Below, one piece after another: positions 24,486-36,714 of a stretch of DNA of 64,000 nucleotides (position 1 is the stretch's first letter; every line of letters begins with the position of its first letter). The notes under the pieces were generated by a model. That model did no database searches. It worked only from the letters and a program-made list of their open reading frames with translations, and was not told the DNA's origin. This stretch comes from Micromussa lordhowensis (Eukaryota; Cnidaria; Anthozoa; Scleractinia; Lobophylliidae). Location: contig OZ026603.1 in the NCBI GenBank assembly GCA_964020085.1, forward strand, positions 34,417,006 to 34,481,005, read 5' to 3'. The position numbers were made by a program, and so were the translations under genes.

Positions 24486-27400
24486 TCATGTCCTAACTAG
24501 GATTTCCTTGAAGTGCCAGCCTAGCAGAACATTTTGCTGCAAACCGCGCCTCTTAAAGTGCCCGTGAAGCCGAGCTATGTCAAATTTGCCAAGGGGACCC
24601 CCAGCGCGCGTTTTCTGAAATTCTGCAAAGTTGGGACCAGGGGAAACTACTGCAAAAAAGGCCAGAAAAAACACCCTGGCGCCAATGCCATCATGTCCTA
24701 ACTAGGATTTCTTTGAAGTGCCAACCTAGCAGAACATTTTGCTGCAAACCGCGCCTCTTAAAGTGCCCGTGAGGCCGAGCTATGTCAAATTTACCAAGGG
24801 GACCCCCAGCGCGCATTTTCTGAAATTCTGCAAAGTTGGGACAATGGGAAACTACTGCAAAAAGAAGGCCAGCAAAAACACCCTGGCGCCAATGCCATCA
24901 TGTCCTAACTAGGATTTCCTTGAAGTGCCAACCTAGCAGAACATTTTGCTGCAAACCGCGCCTCTTAAAGTGCCCGTGAAGCCGAGCTATGTCAAATTTG
25001 CCAAGGGGACCCCCAGCGCGCGTTTTCTGAAATTCTGCAAAGTTGGGACCAGGGGAAACTACTGCAAAAAGAAGGCCAGAAAAAACACCCTGGCGCCAAT
25101 GCCATCATGTCCTAACCAGAATTTCCTTCAAGTGCCAACCTAGCAGAACATTTTGCTGCAAACCGCGCCTCTTAAAGTGCCCGTGAAGCCGAGCTATGTC
25201 AAATTTGCCAAGGGGACCCCCAGCGCGCGTTTTCTGAAATTCTGCAAAGTTGGGACCAGGGGAAACTACTGCAAAAAGAAGGCCAGAAAAAACACCCTGG
25301 TGCCAATGCCATCATGTCTTAACTTCAATTTCCTTAAAGTGCCAACCTAGCAGAACATTTTGCTGCAAACCGCGCCTCTTAAAGTGCCCGTGAAGCCGAG
25401 CTATGTCAAATTTGCCAAGGGGACCCCCAGCGCGCGTTTTCTGAAATTCTGCAAAGTTGGGACCAGGGGAAACTACTGCAAAAAGAAGGCCAGAAAAAAC
25501 ACCCTGGCGCCAATGCCATCATGTCCTAACTAGGATTTCCTTGAAGTGCCAGCCTAGCAGAACATTTTGCTGCAAACCGCGCCTCTTAAAGTGCCCGTGA
25601 AGCCGAGCTATGTCAAATTTGCCAAGGGGACCCCCAGCGCGCGTTTTCTGAAATTCTGCAAAGTTGAGACCAGGGGAAACTACTGCAAAAAAGGCCAGAA
25701 AAAACACCCTGGCGCCAATGCCATCATGTCCTAACTAGGATTTCCTTGAAGTGGCAACCTAGCAGAACATTTTGCTGCAAACCGCGCCTCTTAAAGTGCC
25801 CGTGAGGCCGAGCTATGTCAAATTTATCAAGGGGACCCCCAGCGCGCTTTTTCTGAAATTCTGCAAAGTTGGGACAATGGGAAACTACTGCAAAAAGAAG
25901 GCCAGAAAAAACACCCTGGCGCCAATGCCATCATGTCTTAACTAGGATTTCGTTGAAGTGCCAACCTAGCAGAACATTTTGCTGCAAACCGCGCCTCTTA
26001 AAGTGCCCGTGAAGCCGAGCTATGTCAAATTTGCCAAGGGGACCCCCAGCGCGCGTTTTCTGAAATTCTGCAAAGTTGGGACCAGGGGAAACTACTGCAA
26101 AAAGAAGGCCAGAAAAAACACCCTGGCGCCAATGCCATCATGTCTTAACTTCAATTTCCTTAAAGTGCCAACCTAGCAGAACATTTTGCTGCAAACCGCG
26201 CCTCTTAAAGTGCCCGTGAAGCCGAGCTATGTCAAATTTGCCAAGGGGACCCCCAGCGCGCGTTTTCTGAAATTCTGCAAAGTTGGGACCAAAGGAAACT
26301 ACTGCAAAAAGAAGGCCAGAAAAAACACCCTGGCGCCAATGCCATCATGTCCTAACTAGGATTTCCTTGAAGTGCCAACCTAGCAGAACATTTTGCTGCA
26401 AACCGCGCCTCTTAAAGTGCCCGTGAAGGCGAGCTATGTCAAATTTGCCAAGGGGACCCCCAGCGCGCGTTTTCTGAAATTCTGCAAAGTTGGGACCAGG
26501 GGAAACTACTGCAAAAAGAAGGCCAAAGAAAACACCCTGGCGCCAATGCCATCATGTCCTAACTAAAATTTCCTTCAAGTGCCAACCTAGCAGAACATTT
26601 TGCTGCAAACCGCGCCTCTTAAAGTGCCCGTGAAGCCGAGCTATGTCAAATTTGCCAAGGGGACCCCCAGCGCGCGTTTTCTGAAATTCTGCAAAGTTGG
26701 GACCAGAGGAAACTACTGCAAAAAGAAGGCCAGAAAAAACACCCTGGCGCCAATGCCATCATGTTTTAACTAGGATTCCCTTAAAGTGCCAACCTAGCAG
26801 AACATTTTGCTGCAAACCGCGCCTCTTAAAGTGCCCGTGAAGCCGAGCTATGTCAAATTTGCCAAGGGGACACCCAGCGCGCGTTTTCTGAAATTCTGCA
26901 AAGTTGGGACCAGGGGAAACTACTGCAAAAAGAAGGCCAGAAAAAACACCCTGGCGCCAATGCCATAATGACCTAACTACAATTTCCTTGAAGTGCCAAC
27001 CTAGCAGAACATTTTGCTGCAAACCGCGCCTCTTAAAGTGCCCGTGAAGCCGAGCTATGTCAAATTTGCCAAGGGGACCCCCAGCGCGCGTTTTCTGAAA
27101 TTCTGCAAAGTTGGGACCAGGGGAAACTACTGCAAAAAAAAGGCCAGAAAAAACACCCTGGCGCCAATGCCATCATGTCTTAACTTAAATTTCCTTAAAG
27201 TGCCAGCCTAGCAGAACATTTTGCTGCAAACCGCGCCTCTTAAAGTGCCCGTGAAGCCGAGCTATGTCAAATTTGCCAAGGGGACCCCCAGCGCGCGTTT
27301 TCTGAAATTCTGCAAAGTTGGGACCAGGGGAAACTACTGCAAAAAAGGCCAGAAAAAACACCCTGGCGCCAATGCCATCATGTCCTAACTAGGATTTCCT

Positions 27401-29275
27401 TGAAGTGCCAACCTAGCAGAACATTTTGCTGCAAACCGCGCCTCTTAAAGTGCCCGTGAGGCCGAGATATGTCAAATTTACCAAGGGGACCCCCAGCGCG
27501 CGTTTTCTGAAATTCTGCAAAGTTGGGACAATGGGAAACTACTGCAAAAAGAAGGCCAGAAAAAACACCCTGGCGCCAATGCCATCATGTCCTAACTAGG
27601 ATTTCCTTGAAGTGCCAGCCTAGCAGAACATTTTGCTGCAAACCGCGCCTCTTAAAGTGCCCGTGAAGCCGAGCTATGTCAAATTTGCCAAGGGGACCCC
27701 CAGCGCGCGTTTTCTGAAATTCTGCAAAGTTGGGACCAGGGGAAACTACTGCAAAAAGAAGGCCAGAAAAAACACCCTGGCGCCAATGCCATCATGTCCT
27801 AACCAGAATTTCCTTCAAGTGCGAACCTAGCAGAACATTTTGCTGCAAACCGCGCCTCTTAAAGTGCCCGTGAAGCCGAGCTATGTCAAATTTGCCAAGG
27901 GGACCCCCAGCGCGCGTTTTCTGAAATTCTGCAAAGTTGGGACCAGGGGAAACTACTGCAAAAAGAAGGCCAGAAAAAACACCCTGGTGCCAATGCCATC
28001 ATGTCTTAACTTCAATTTCCTTAAAGTGCCAACCTAGCAGAACATTTTGCTGCAAACCGCGCCTCTTAAAGTGCCCGTGAAGCCGAGCTATGTCAAATTT
28101 GCCAAGGGGACCCCCAGCGCGCGTTTTCTGAAATTCTGCAAAGTTGGGACCAGGGGAAACTACTGCAAAAAAGGCCAGAAAAAACACCCTGGCGCCAATG
28201 CCATCATGTCCTAACTAGCATTTCCTTAAAGTGCCAACCTAGCAGAACATTTTGCTGCAAACCGCGCCTCTTAAAGTGCCCGTGAGGCCGAGCTATGTCA
28301 AATTTACCAAGGGGACCCCCAGCGCGCGTTTTCTGAAATTCTGCAAAGTTGGGACAATGGGAAACTACTGCAAAAAGAAGGCCAGAAAAAACACCCTGGC
28401 GCCAATGCCATCATGTCCTAACTAGGATTTCCTTGAAGTGCCAGCCTAGCAGAACATTTTGCTGCAAACCGCGCCTCTTAAAGTGCCCGTGAAGCCGAGC
28501 TATGTCAAATTTGCCAAGGGGACCCCCAGCGCGCGTTTTCTGAAATTCTGCAAAGTTGAGACCAGGGGAAACTACTGCAAAAAAGGCCAGAAAAAACACC
28601 CTGGCGCCAATGCCATCATGTCCTAACTAGGATTTCCTTGAAGTGCCAACCTAGCAGAACATTTTGCTGCAAACCGCGCCTCTTAAAGTGCCCGTGAGGC
28701 CGAGCTATGTCAAATTTATCAAGGGGACCCCCAGCGCGCGTTTTCTGAAATTCTGCAAAGTTGGGACAATGGGAAACTACTGCAAAAAGAAGGCCAGAAA
28801 AAACACCCTGGCGCCAATGCCATCATGTCTTAACTAGGATTTCGTTGAAGTGCCAACCTAGCAGAACATTTTGCTGCAAACCGCGCCTCTTAAAGTGCCC
28901 GTGAAGCCGAGCTATGTCAAATTTGCCAAGGGGACCCCCAGCGCGCGTTTTCTGAAATTCTGCAAAGTTGGGACCAGGGGAAACTACTGCAAAAAGAAGG
29001 CCAGAAAAAACACCCTGGCGCCAATGCCATCATGTCCTAACCAGAATTTCCTTCAAGTGCCAACCTAGCAGAACATTTTGCTGCAAACCGCGCCTCTTAA
29101 AGTGCCCGTGAAGCCGAGCTATGTCAAATTTGCCAAGGGGACCCCCAGCGCGCGTTTTCTGAAATTCTGCAAAGTTGGGACCAGGGGAAACTACTGCAAA
29201 AAGAAGGCCAGAAAAAACACCCTGGTGCCAATGCCATCATGTCTTAACTTCAATTTCCTTAAAGTGCCGACCTAG
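24486..29275. repeat. 13-mer-spaced HOR (2687 bp) with GA-deletion monomers
   Basis: Monomers carrying a 2-bp deletion (GCAAAAAAGGCC instead of GCAAAAAGAAGGCC) occur near 24654, 25687, 27341, 28167 and 28579. Each is followed by a monomer with GTGAGGCCGAG (GAGATATG in one), AATTTACC or AATTTATC, and GGGACAATGGG. Matching blocks at 24946 and 27633 and at 25153 and 27840 are 2687 bp apart, which is 13 x 207 - 4. Further right, the shared variant GTTGAGACCAGG (about 25664 and 28556) is 2892 bp apart, so the second copy holds one extra shortened monomer. The 2687-bp spacing is the same as in the 46-54 kb HOR. Confidence 0.8.
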
Positions 29276-29443
29276 CAGAACATTTTGCTGCAAACCGCGC
29301 CTCTTAAAGTGCCCGTGAAGCCGAGCTATGTCAAATTTGCCAAGGGGACCCCCAGCGCGCGTTTTCTGAAATTCTGCAAAGTTGGGACTAAAGGAAACTA
29401 CTGCAAAAAGAAGGCCAGAAAAAACACCCTGGCGCCAATGCCA

Positions 29444-32400
29444 TCATGTCGTAACTAAGATTTCCTTGAAGTGCCAACCTAGCAGAACATTTTGCTGCAA
29501 ACCGCGCCTCTTAAAGTGCCCGTGAAGCCGAGCTATGTCAAATTTGCCAAGGGGACACCCAGCGCGCGTTTTCTGAAATTCTGCAAAGTTGGGACCAGGG
29601 GAAACTACTGCAAAAAGAAGGCCAGAAAAAACAACCTGGCGCCAATGCCATAATGTCCTAACTAGGATTTCCTTTAAGTGCCAACCTAGCAGAACATTTT
29701 GCTGCAAACCGCGCCTCTTAAAGTGCCCGTGAAGCCGAGCTATGTCAAATTTGCCAAGGGGACCCCCAGCGCGCGTTTTCTGAAATTCTGCAAAGTTGGG
29801 ACTAAAGGAAACTACTGCAAAAAGAAGGCCAGAAAAAACACCCTGGCGCCAATGCCATCATGTCGTAACTAAGATTTCCTTGAAGTGCCAACCTAGCAGA
29901 ACATTTTGCTGCAAACCGCGCCTCTTAAAGTGCCCGTGAAGCCGAGCTATGTCAAATTTGCCAAGGGGACACCCAGCGCGCGTTTTCTGAAATTCTGCAA
30001 AGTTGGGACCAGGGGAAACTACTGCAAAAAGAAGGCCAGAAAAAACACCCTGGCGCCAATGCCATAATGTCCTAACTAGGACTTCCTTTAAGTGCCAACC
30101 TAGCAGAACATTTTGCTGCAAACCGCGCCTCTTAAAGTGCCCGTGAAGCCGAGCTATGTCAAATTTGCCAAGGGGACCCCCAGCGCGCGTTTTCTGAAAT
30201 TCTGCAAAGTTGGGACCAGGGGAAACTACTGCAAAAAGAAGGCCAGAAAAAACACCCTGGCGCCAATGCCATCATGTCGTAACTAGAATTTCCTTGAAGT
30301 GCCAACCTAGCAGCACATTTTGCTGCAAACCGCGCCTCTTAAAGTGCCCGTGAAGCCGAGCTATGTCAAATTTGCCAAGGAGACCCCCAGCGCGCGTTTT
30401 CTGAAATTCTGCAAAGTTGGGATAGGGGAAACTACTGCAAAAAGAAGGCCAGAAAAAACACCCTGGCGCCAATGCCATCATGTCTTAACTAAAATTTCCT
30501 TGAAGTGCCAACCTAGCAGAACATTTTGCTGCAAACCGCGCCTCTTAAAGTGCACGTGAAGCCGAGCTATGTCAAATTTGCCAAGGGGACCCCCAGCGCG
30601 CGTTTTCTGAAATTCTGCAAAGTTGGGACCAAAGGAAACTACTGCAAAAAGAAGGCCAGAAAAAACACCCTGGCGCCAATGCCATCATGTCCTAACTAAG
30701 ATTTCCTTAAAGTGCCAACCTAGCAGAAAATTTTGCTGCAAACCGCGCCTCTTAAAGTGCCCGTGAAGCCGAGCTATGTCAAATTTGCCAAGGGGACCCC
30801 CAGCGCGCGTTTTCTGAAATTCTGCAAAGTTGGGACCAGGGGAAGCTACTGCAAAAAGAAGGCCAGAAAAAACACCCTGGCGCCAATGCCATCATGTCGT
30901 AACCAGAATTTCCTTCAAGTGCCAACCTAGCAGAACATTTTGCTGCAAACCGCGCCTCTTAAAGTGCCCGTGAAGCCGAGCTATGTCAAATTTGCCAAGG
31001 GGACCCCCAGCGCGCGTTTTCTGAAATTCTGCAAAGTTGGGACCAGGGGAAACTACTGCAAAAAGAAGGCCAGAAAAAACACCCTGGCGCCAATGCCATC
31101 ATGTCTTAACTTCAATTTCCTTAAAGTGCCAACCTAGCAGAACATTTTGCTGCAAACCGCGCCTCTTAAAGTGCCCGTGAAGCCGAGCTATGTCAAATTT
31201 GCCAAGGGGACCCCCAGCGCGCGTTTTCTGAAATTCTGCAAAGTTGGGACTAAAGGAAACTACTGCAAAAAGAAGGCCATAAAAAAAACCCTGGCGCCAA
31301 TGCCATCATGTCGTAACTAAGATTTCCTTGAAGTGCCAACCTAGCAGAACATTTTGCTGCAAACCGCGCCTCTTAAAGTGCCCGTGAAGCCGAGCTATGT
31401 CAAATTTGCCAAGGGGACACCCAGCGCGCGTTTTCTGAAATTCTGCAAAGTTGGGACCAGGGGAAACTACTGCAAAAAGAAGGCCAGAAAAAACACCCTG
31501 GCGCCAATGCCATAATGTCCTAACTAGGACTTCCTTTAAGTGCCAACCTAGCAGAACATTTTGCTGCAAACCGCGCCTCTTAAAGTGCCCGTGAAGCCGA
31601 GCTATGTCAAATTTGCCAAGGGGACCCCCAGCGCGCGTTTTCTGAAATTCTGCAAAGTTGGGACCAGGGGAAACTACTGCAAAAAGAAGGCCAGAAAAAA
31701 CACCCTGGCGCCAATGCCATCATGTCGTAACTAGAATTTCCTTGAAGTGCCAACCTAGCAGAACATTTTGCTGCAAACCGCGCCTCTTAAAGTGCCCGTG
31801 AAGCCGAGCTATGTCAAATTTGCCAAGGAGACCCCCAGCGCGCGTTTTCTGAAATTCTGCAAAGTTGGGACCAGGGGAAACTACTGCAAAAAGAAGGCCA
31901 GAAAAAACACCCTGGCGCCAATGCCATCATGTCTTAACTAAAATTTCCTTGAAGTGCCAACCTAGCAGAACATTTTGCTGCAAACCGCGCCTCTTAAAGT
32001 GCACGTGAAGCCGAGCTATGTCAAATTTGCCAAGGGGACCCCCAGCGCGCGTTTTCTGAAATTCTGCAAAGTTGGGACCAAAGGAAACTACTGCAAAAAG
32101 AAGGCCAGAAAAAACACCCTGGCGCCAATGCCATCATGTCCTAACTAAGATTTCCTTAAAGTGCCAACCTAGCAGAAAATTTTGCTGCAAACCGCGCCTC
32201 TTAAAGTGCCCGTGAAGCCGAGCTATGTCAAATTTGCCAAGGGGACCCCCAGCGCGCGTTTTCTGAAATTCTGCAAAGTTGGGACCAGGGGAAACTACTG
32301 CAAAAAGAAGGCCAGAAAAAACACCCTGGCGCCAATGCCATCATGTCGTAACCAGAATTTCCTTCAAGTGCCAACCTAGCAGAACATTTTGCTGCAAACC

Positions 32401-32754
32401 GCGCCTCTTAAAGTGCCCGTGAAGCCGAGCTATGTCAAATTTGCCAAGGGGACCCCCAGCGCGCGTTTTCTGAAATTCTGCAAAGTTGGGACCAGGGGAA
32501 ACTACTGCAAAAAGAAGGCCAGAAAAAACACCCTGGCGCCAATGCCATCATGTCTTAACTTCAATTTCCTTAAAGTGCCAACCTAGCAGAACATTTTGCT
32601 GCAAACCGCGCCTCTTAAAGTGCCCGTGAAGCCGAGCTATGTCAAATTTGCCAAGGGGACCCCCAGCGCGCGTTTTCTGAAATTCTGCAAAGTTGGGACT
32701 AAAGGAAACTACTGCAAAAAGAAGGCCAGAAAAAACACCCTGGCGCCAATGCCA
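29444..32754. repeat. Higher-order repeat, 7-mer (1448/1449 bp), two copies plus a dimer
   Basis: Copy 1 spans about 29858-31305 and copy 2 about 31306-32754. Shared markers are GGGACTAAAGGAAAC, CATGTCGTAACTAAGATTT, GGGGACACCC with CATAATG, GTGCACGTGAAG, CTAGCAGAAAATTTTGC and CATGTCGTAACCAGAATTT. The first copy is 1 bp short at GGGATAGGGGAAAC (about 30419), which the second copy reads as the normal GGGACCAGGGG. A dimer at 29444-29857 repeats the first two monomers of the unit once more. The 7-mer order is unrelated to that of the 1.7-6 kb block, so 7-mers arose more than once. Confidence 0.8.
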
Positions 32755-34420
32755 TCATGTCCTAACTAGGATTTCCTTGAAGTGCCAACCTAGCAGAACA
32801 TTTTGCTGCAAACCGCGCCTCTTAAAGTGCCCGTGAAGCCGAGCTATGTCAAATTTGCCAAGGGGACCCCAGCGCGCGTTTTCTGAAATTCTGCAAAGTT
32901 GGGACCAGGGGAAACTACTGCAAAAAGAAGGCCAGAAAAAACACCCTGGCGCCAATGCCATCATGTTTTAACTAGGATTTCCTTAAAGTGCCAACCTAGC
33001 AGAACATTTTGCTGCAAACCGCGCCTCTTAAAGTGCCCGTGAAGCCGAGCTATGTCAAATTTGCCAAGGGGACACCCAGCGCGCGTTTTCTGAAATTCTG
33101 CAAAGTTGGGACCAGGGGAAACTACTGCAAAAAGAAGGCCAGAAAAAACACCCTGGCGCCAATGCCATAATGTCCTAACTAGAATTTCCTTTAACTGCCA
33201 ACCTAGCAGAACATTTTGCTGCAAACCGCGCCTATTAAAGGGCCCGTGAAGCCGAGCTATGTCAAATTTGCCAAGGGGACCCCCAGCGCGCGTTTTCTGA
33301 AATTCTGCAAAGTTGGGACCAGGGGAAACTACTGCAAAAAGAAGGCCAGAAAAAACACCCTGGCGCCAATGCCATCATGTCCTAACAAGGATTTCCTTGA
33401 AGTGCCAACCTAGCAGAACATTTTGCTGCAAACCGCGCCTCTTAAACTGCCCGTGAAGCCGAGCTATGTCAAATTTGCCAAGGAGACCCCCAGCGCGCGT
33501 TTTCTGAAATTCTGCAAAGTTGGGACCAGGGAAAACTACTGCAAAAAGAAGGCCAGAAAAAACACCCTGGCGCCAATGCCATCATGTCCTAACTAGGATT
33601 TCGTTGAAGTGCCAACCTAGCAGAACATTTTGCTGCAAACCGCGCCTTTTAAAGTGCCCGTGAAGCCGAGCTATGTCAAATTTGCCAAGGGGACCCCCAG
33701 CGCGCGTTTTCTGAAATTCTGCAAAGTTGGGACCAGGGAAAACTACTGCAAAAAGAAGGCCAGAAAAAACACCCTGGCGCCAATGCCATCATGTCCTAAC
33801 TAGGATTTCCTTGAAGTGCCAACCTAGCAGAACATTTTGCTGCAAACCGCGCCTCTTAAAGTGCCCGTGAAGCCGAGCTATGTCAAATTTGCCAAGGGGA
33901 CCCCAGCGCGCGTTTTCTGAAATTCTGCAAAGTTGGGACCAGGGGAAACTACTGCAAAAAGAAGGCCAGAAAAAACACCCTGGCGCCAATGCCATCATGT
34001 TTTAACTAGGATTTCCTTAAAGTGCCAACCTAGCAGAACATTTTGCTGCAAACCGCGCATCTTAAAGTGCCCGTGAAGCCGAGCTATGTCAAATTTGCCA
34101 AGGGGACACCCAGCGCGCGTTTTCTGAAATTCTGCAAAGTTGGGACCAGGGGAAACTACTGCAATAAGAAGGCCAGAAAAAACACCCTGGCGCCAATGCC
34201 ATAATGTCCTAACTAGAATTTCCTTTAACTGCCAACCTAGCAGAACATTTTGCTGCAAACCGCGCCTATTAAAGGGCCCGTGAAGCCGAGCTATGTCAAA
34301 TTTGCCAAGGGGACCCCCAGCGCGCGTTTTCTGAAATTCTGCAAAGTTGGGACCAGGGGAAACTACTGCAAAAAGAAGGCCAGAAAAAACACCCTGGCGC
34401 CAATGCCATCATGTCCTAAC
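32755..34420. repeat. Higher-order repeat, 5-mer (1034 bp), about 1.6 copies
   Basis: Markers shift by 1034 bp (5 x 207 - 1): the one-base deletion GGGGACCCCAGCG (32862 and 33896), GTTTTAACTAGGATTTCC (about 32965 and 33999), CTTTAACTGCC, and CGCCTATTAAAGGGCCC (33229 and 34263). Both copies carry the same deleted C, so the deletion came before the duplication. The second copy stops matching at about 34420, where AAGGTGCCAACCTAGCGG appears. Confidence 0.82.
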
Positions 34421-36714
34421 TAGGATTTCCTTAAGGTGCCAACCTAGCGGAACATTTTGCTGCAAACCGCGCCTTTTAAAGTGCCCGTGAAGCCGAGCTA
34501 TGTCAAATTTGCCAAGGGGACCCCCAGCGCGCGTTTTCTGAAATTCTGCAAAGTTGGGACCAGGGAAAACTACTGCAAAAAGAAGGCCAGAAAAAACACC
34601 CTGGCGCCAATGCCATCATGTCTTAACTAGAATTTCCTTGAAGTGCCAACCTAGCAGAACATTTTGCTGCAAACCGCGCCTCTTAAAGTGCCCGTGAAGT
34701 CGAGCTATGTCAAATTTGCCAAGGGGACCCCCAGCGCGCGTTTTCTGAAATTCTGCAAAGTTGGGACCAGGGGAAACTACTGCAAAAAGAAGGCCAGAAA
34801 AAACACCCTGGCGCCAATGCCATCATGTCCTAACTAAGATTTGCTTGAAGTGCCAACCTAGCAGAACATTTTGCTGCAAACCGCGCCTCTTAAAGTGCCC
34901 GTGAAGCCGAGCTATGTCAAATTTGCCAAGGGGACCCCCAGCGCGCGTTTTCTGAAATTCTGCAAAGTTGGGACCAGGGGAAACCACTGCAAAAAGAAGG
35001 CCAGAAAAAACACCCTGGCGCCAATGCCATCATGTCCTAACTAGAATTTCCTTCAAGTGCCAACCTAGCAGAACATTTTGCTGCAAACCGCGCCTCTTAA
35101 AGTGCCCGTGAAGCCGAGCTATGTCAAATTTGCCAAGGGGACCCCCAGCGCGCGTTTTCTGAAATTCTGCAAAGTTGGGACCAGGGGAAACCACTGCAAA
35201 AAGAAGGCCAGAAAAAACACCCTGGCGCCAATGCCATCATGTTTTAACTAGAATTTCCTTGAAGTGCCAACCTAGCAGAACATTTTGCTGCAAACCGCGC
35301 CTCTTAAAGTGCACGTGAAGCCGAGTTATGTCAAATTTGCCAAGGGGACCCCCAGCGCGCGTTTTCTGAAATTCTGCAAAGTTGGGACCAGGGGAAACTA
35401 CTGCAAAAAGAAGGCCAGAAAAAACACCCTGGCGCCAATGCCATCATGTCCTAACTAAAATTTCCTTAAAGTGCCAACCTAGCAGAACATTTTGCTGCAA
35501 ACCGCGCCTCTTAAAGTGCCCGTGAAGTCGAGCTATGTCAAATTTGCCAAGGGGACCCCCAGCGCGCGTTTTCTGAAATTCTGCAAAGTTGGGACCAGGG
35601 GAAACTACTGCAAAAAGAAGGCCAGAAAAAACACCCTGGCGCCAATGCCATCATGTCCTAACTAGAATTTCCTACAAGTGCCAACCTAGCAGAACATTTT
35701 GCTGCAAACCGCGCCTCTTAAAGTGCCCGTGAAGCCGAGCTATGTCAAATTTGCCAAGGGGACCCCCAGCGCGCGTTTTCTGAAATTCTGCAAAGTTGGG
35801 ACTAGGGGAAACTACTGCAAAAAGAAGGCCAGAAAAAACACCCTGGCGCCAATGCCATCATGTCTTAACTTCAATTTCCTTAAAGTGCCAACCTAGCAGA
35901 ACATTTTGCTGCAAACCGCGCCTCTTAAAGTGCCCGTGAAGCCGAGCTATGTCAAATTTGCCAAGAGGACCCCCAGCGCGCGTTTTCTGAAATTCTGCAA
36001 AGTTGGGACCAAAGGAAACTACTGCAAAAAGAAGGCCAGAAAAAACACCCTGGCGCCAATGCCATCATGTCGTAACTAGGATTTCCCTGAAGTGCCAACC
36101 TAGCAGAACATTTTGCTGCAAATCGCGCCTCTTAAAGTGCCCGTGAAGCCGAGCTATGTCAAATTTGCCAAGGGGACCCCCAGCGCGCGTTTTCTGAAAT
36201 TCTGCAAAGTTGGGACCAGGGGAAACTACTGCAAAAAGAAGGCCAGAGTAAACACCCTGGCGCCAATGCCATCATGTCGTAACTAGGATTTCCTGGAAGT
36301 GCCAACCTAGCAGAACATTTTGCTGCAAACCGCGTCTCTTAAAGTGCCCGTGAAGCCGAGCTATGTCAAATTTGCCAAGAGGACCCCCAGCGCGCGTTTT
36401 CTGAAATTCTGCAAAGTTGGGACCAGAGGAAACTACTGCAAAAAGAAGGCCAGAAAAAACACCCTGGCGCCAATGCCATCATGTCCTAACTAGGATTTCC
36501 TTAAAGTGCCAACCTAGCAGAACATTTTGCTGCAAACCGCGCCTCTTAAAGTGCCCGTGAAGCCGAGCTATGTCAAATTTGCCAAGGGGACCCCCAGCGC
36601 GCGTTTTCTGAAATTCTGCAAAGTTGGGACCAGGGGAAACTACTGCAAAAAGAAGGCCAGAAAAAACACCCTGGCGCCAATGCCATCATGTCCTAACTAG
36701 AATTTCCTTCAAGT
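34421..36714. repeat. Mixed satellite segment without clear HOR
   Basis: About eleven monomers in unbroken 207-bp phase. Local variants include GGGGAAACCACTGC in two neighbouring monomers (about 34980 and 35187), GAAGTCGAGC (about 34697 and 35526) and CCAAGAGGACCCCC (about 35962 and 36376). The spacing of the last pair is 414 bp, indicating dimer-scale exchange. No gene and no foreign sequence are seen. Confidence 0.65.

Noticed and set aside
25949..25964. CENP-B-box-like string TTCGTTGAAGTGCCA
   Set aside because: It matches the first part of the box, but the second conserved CGGG core is absent, and the TTCGTT variant exists in only a few monomers (about 25949, 28841, 33600).
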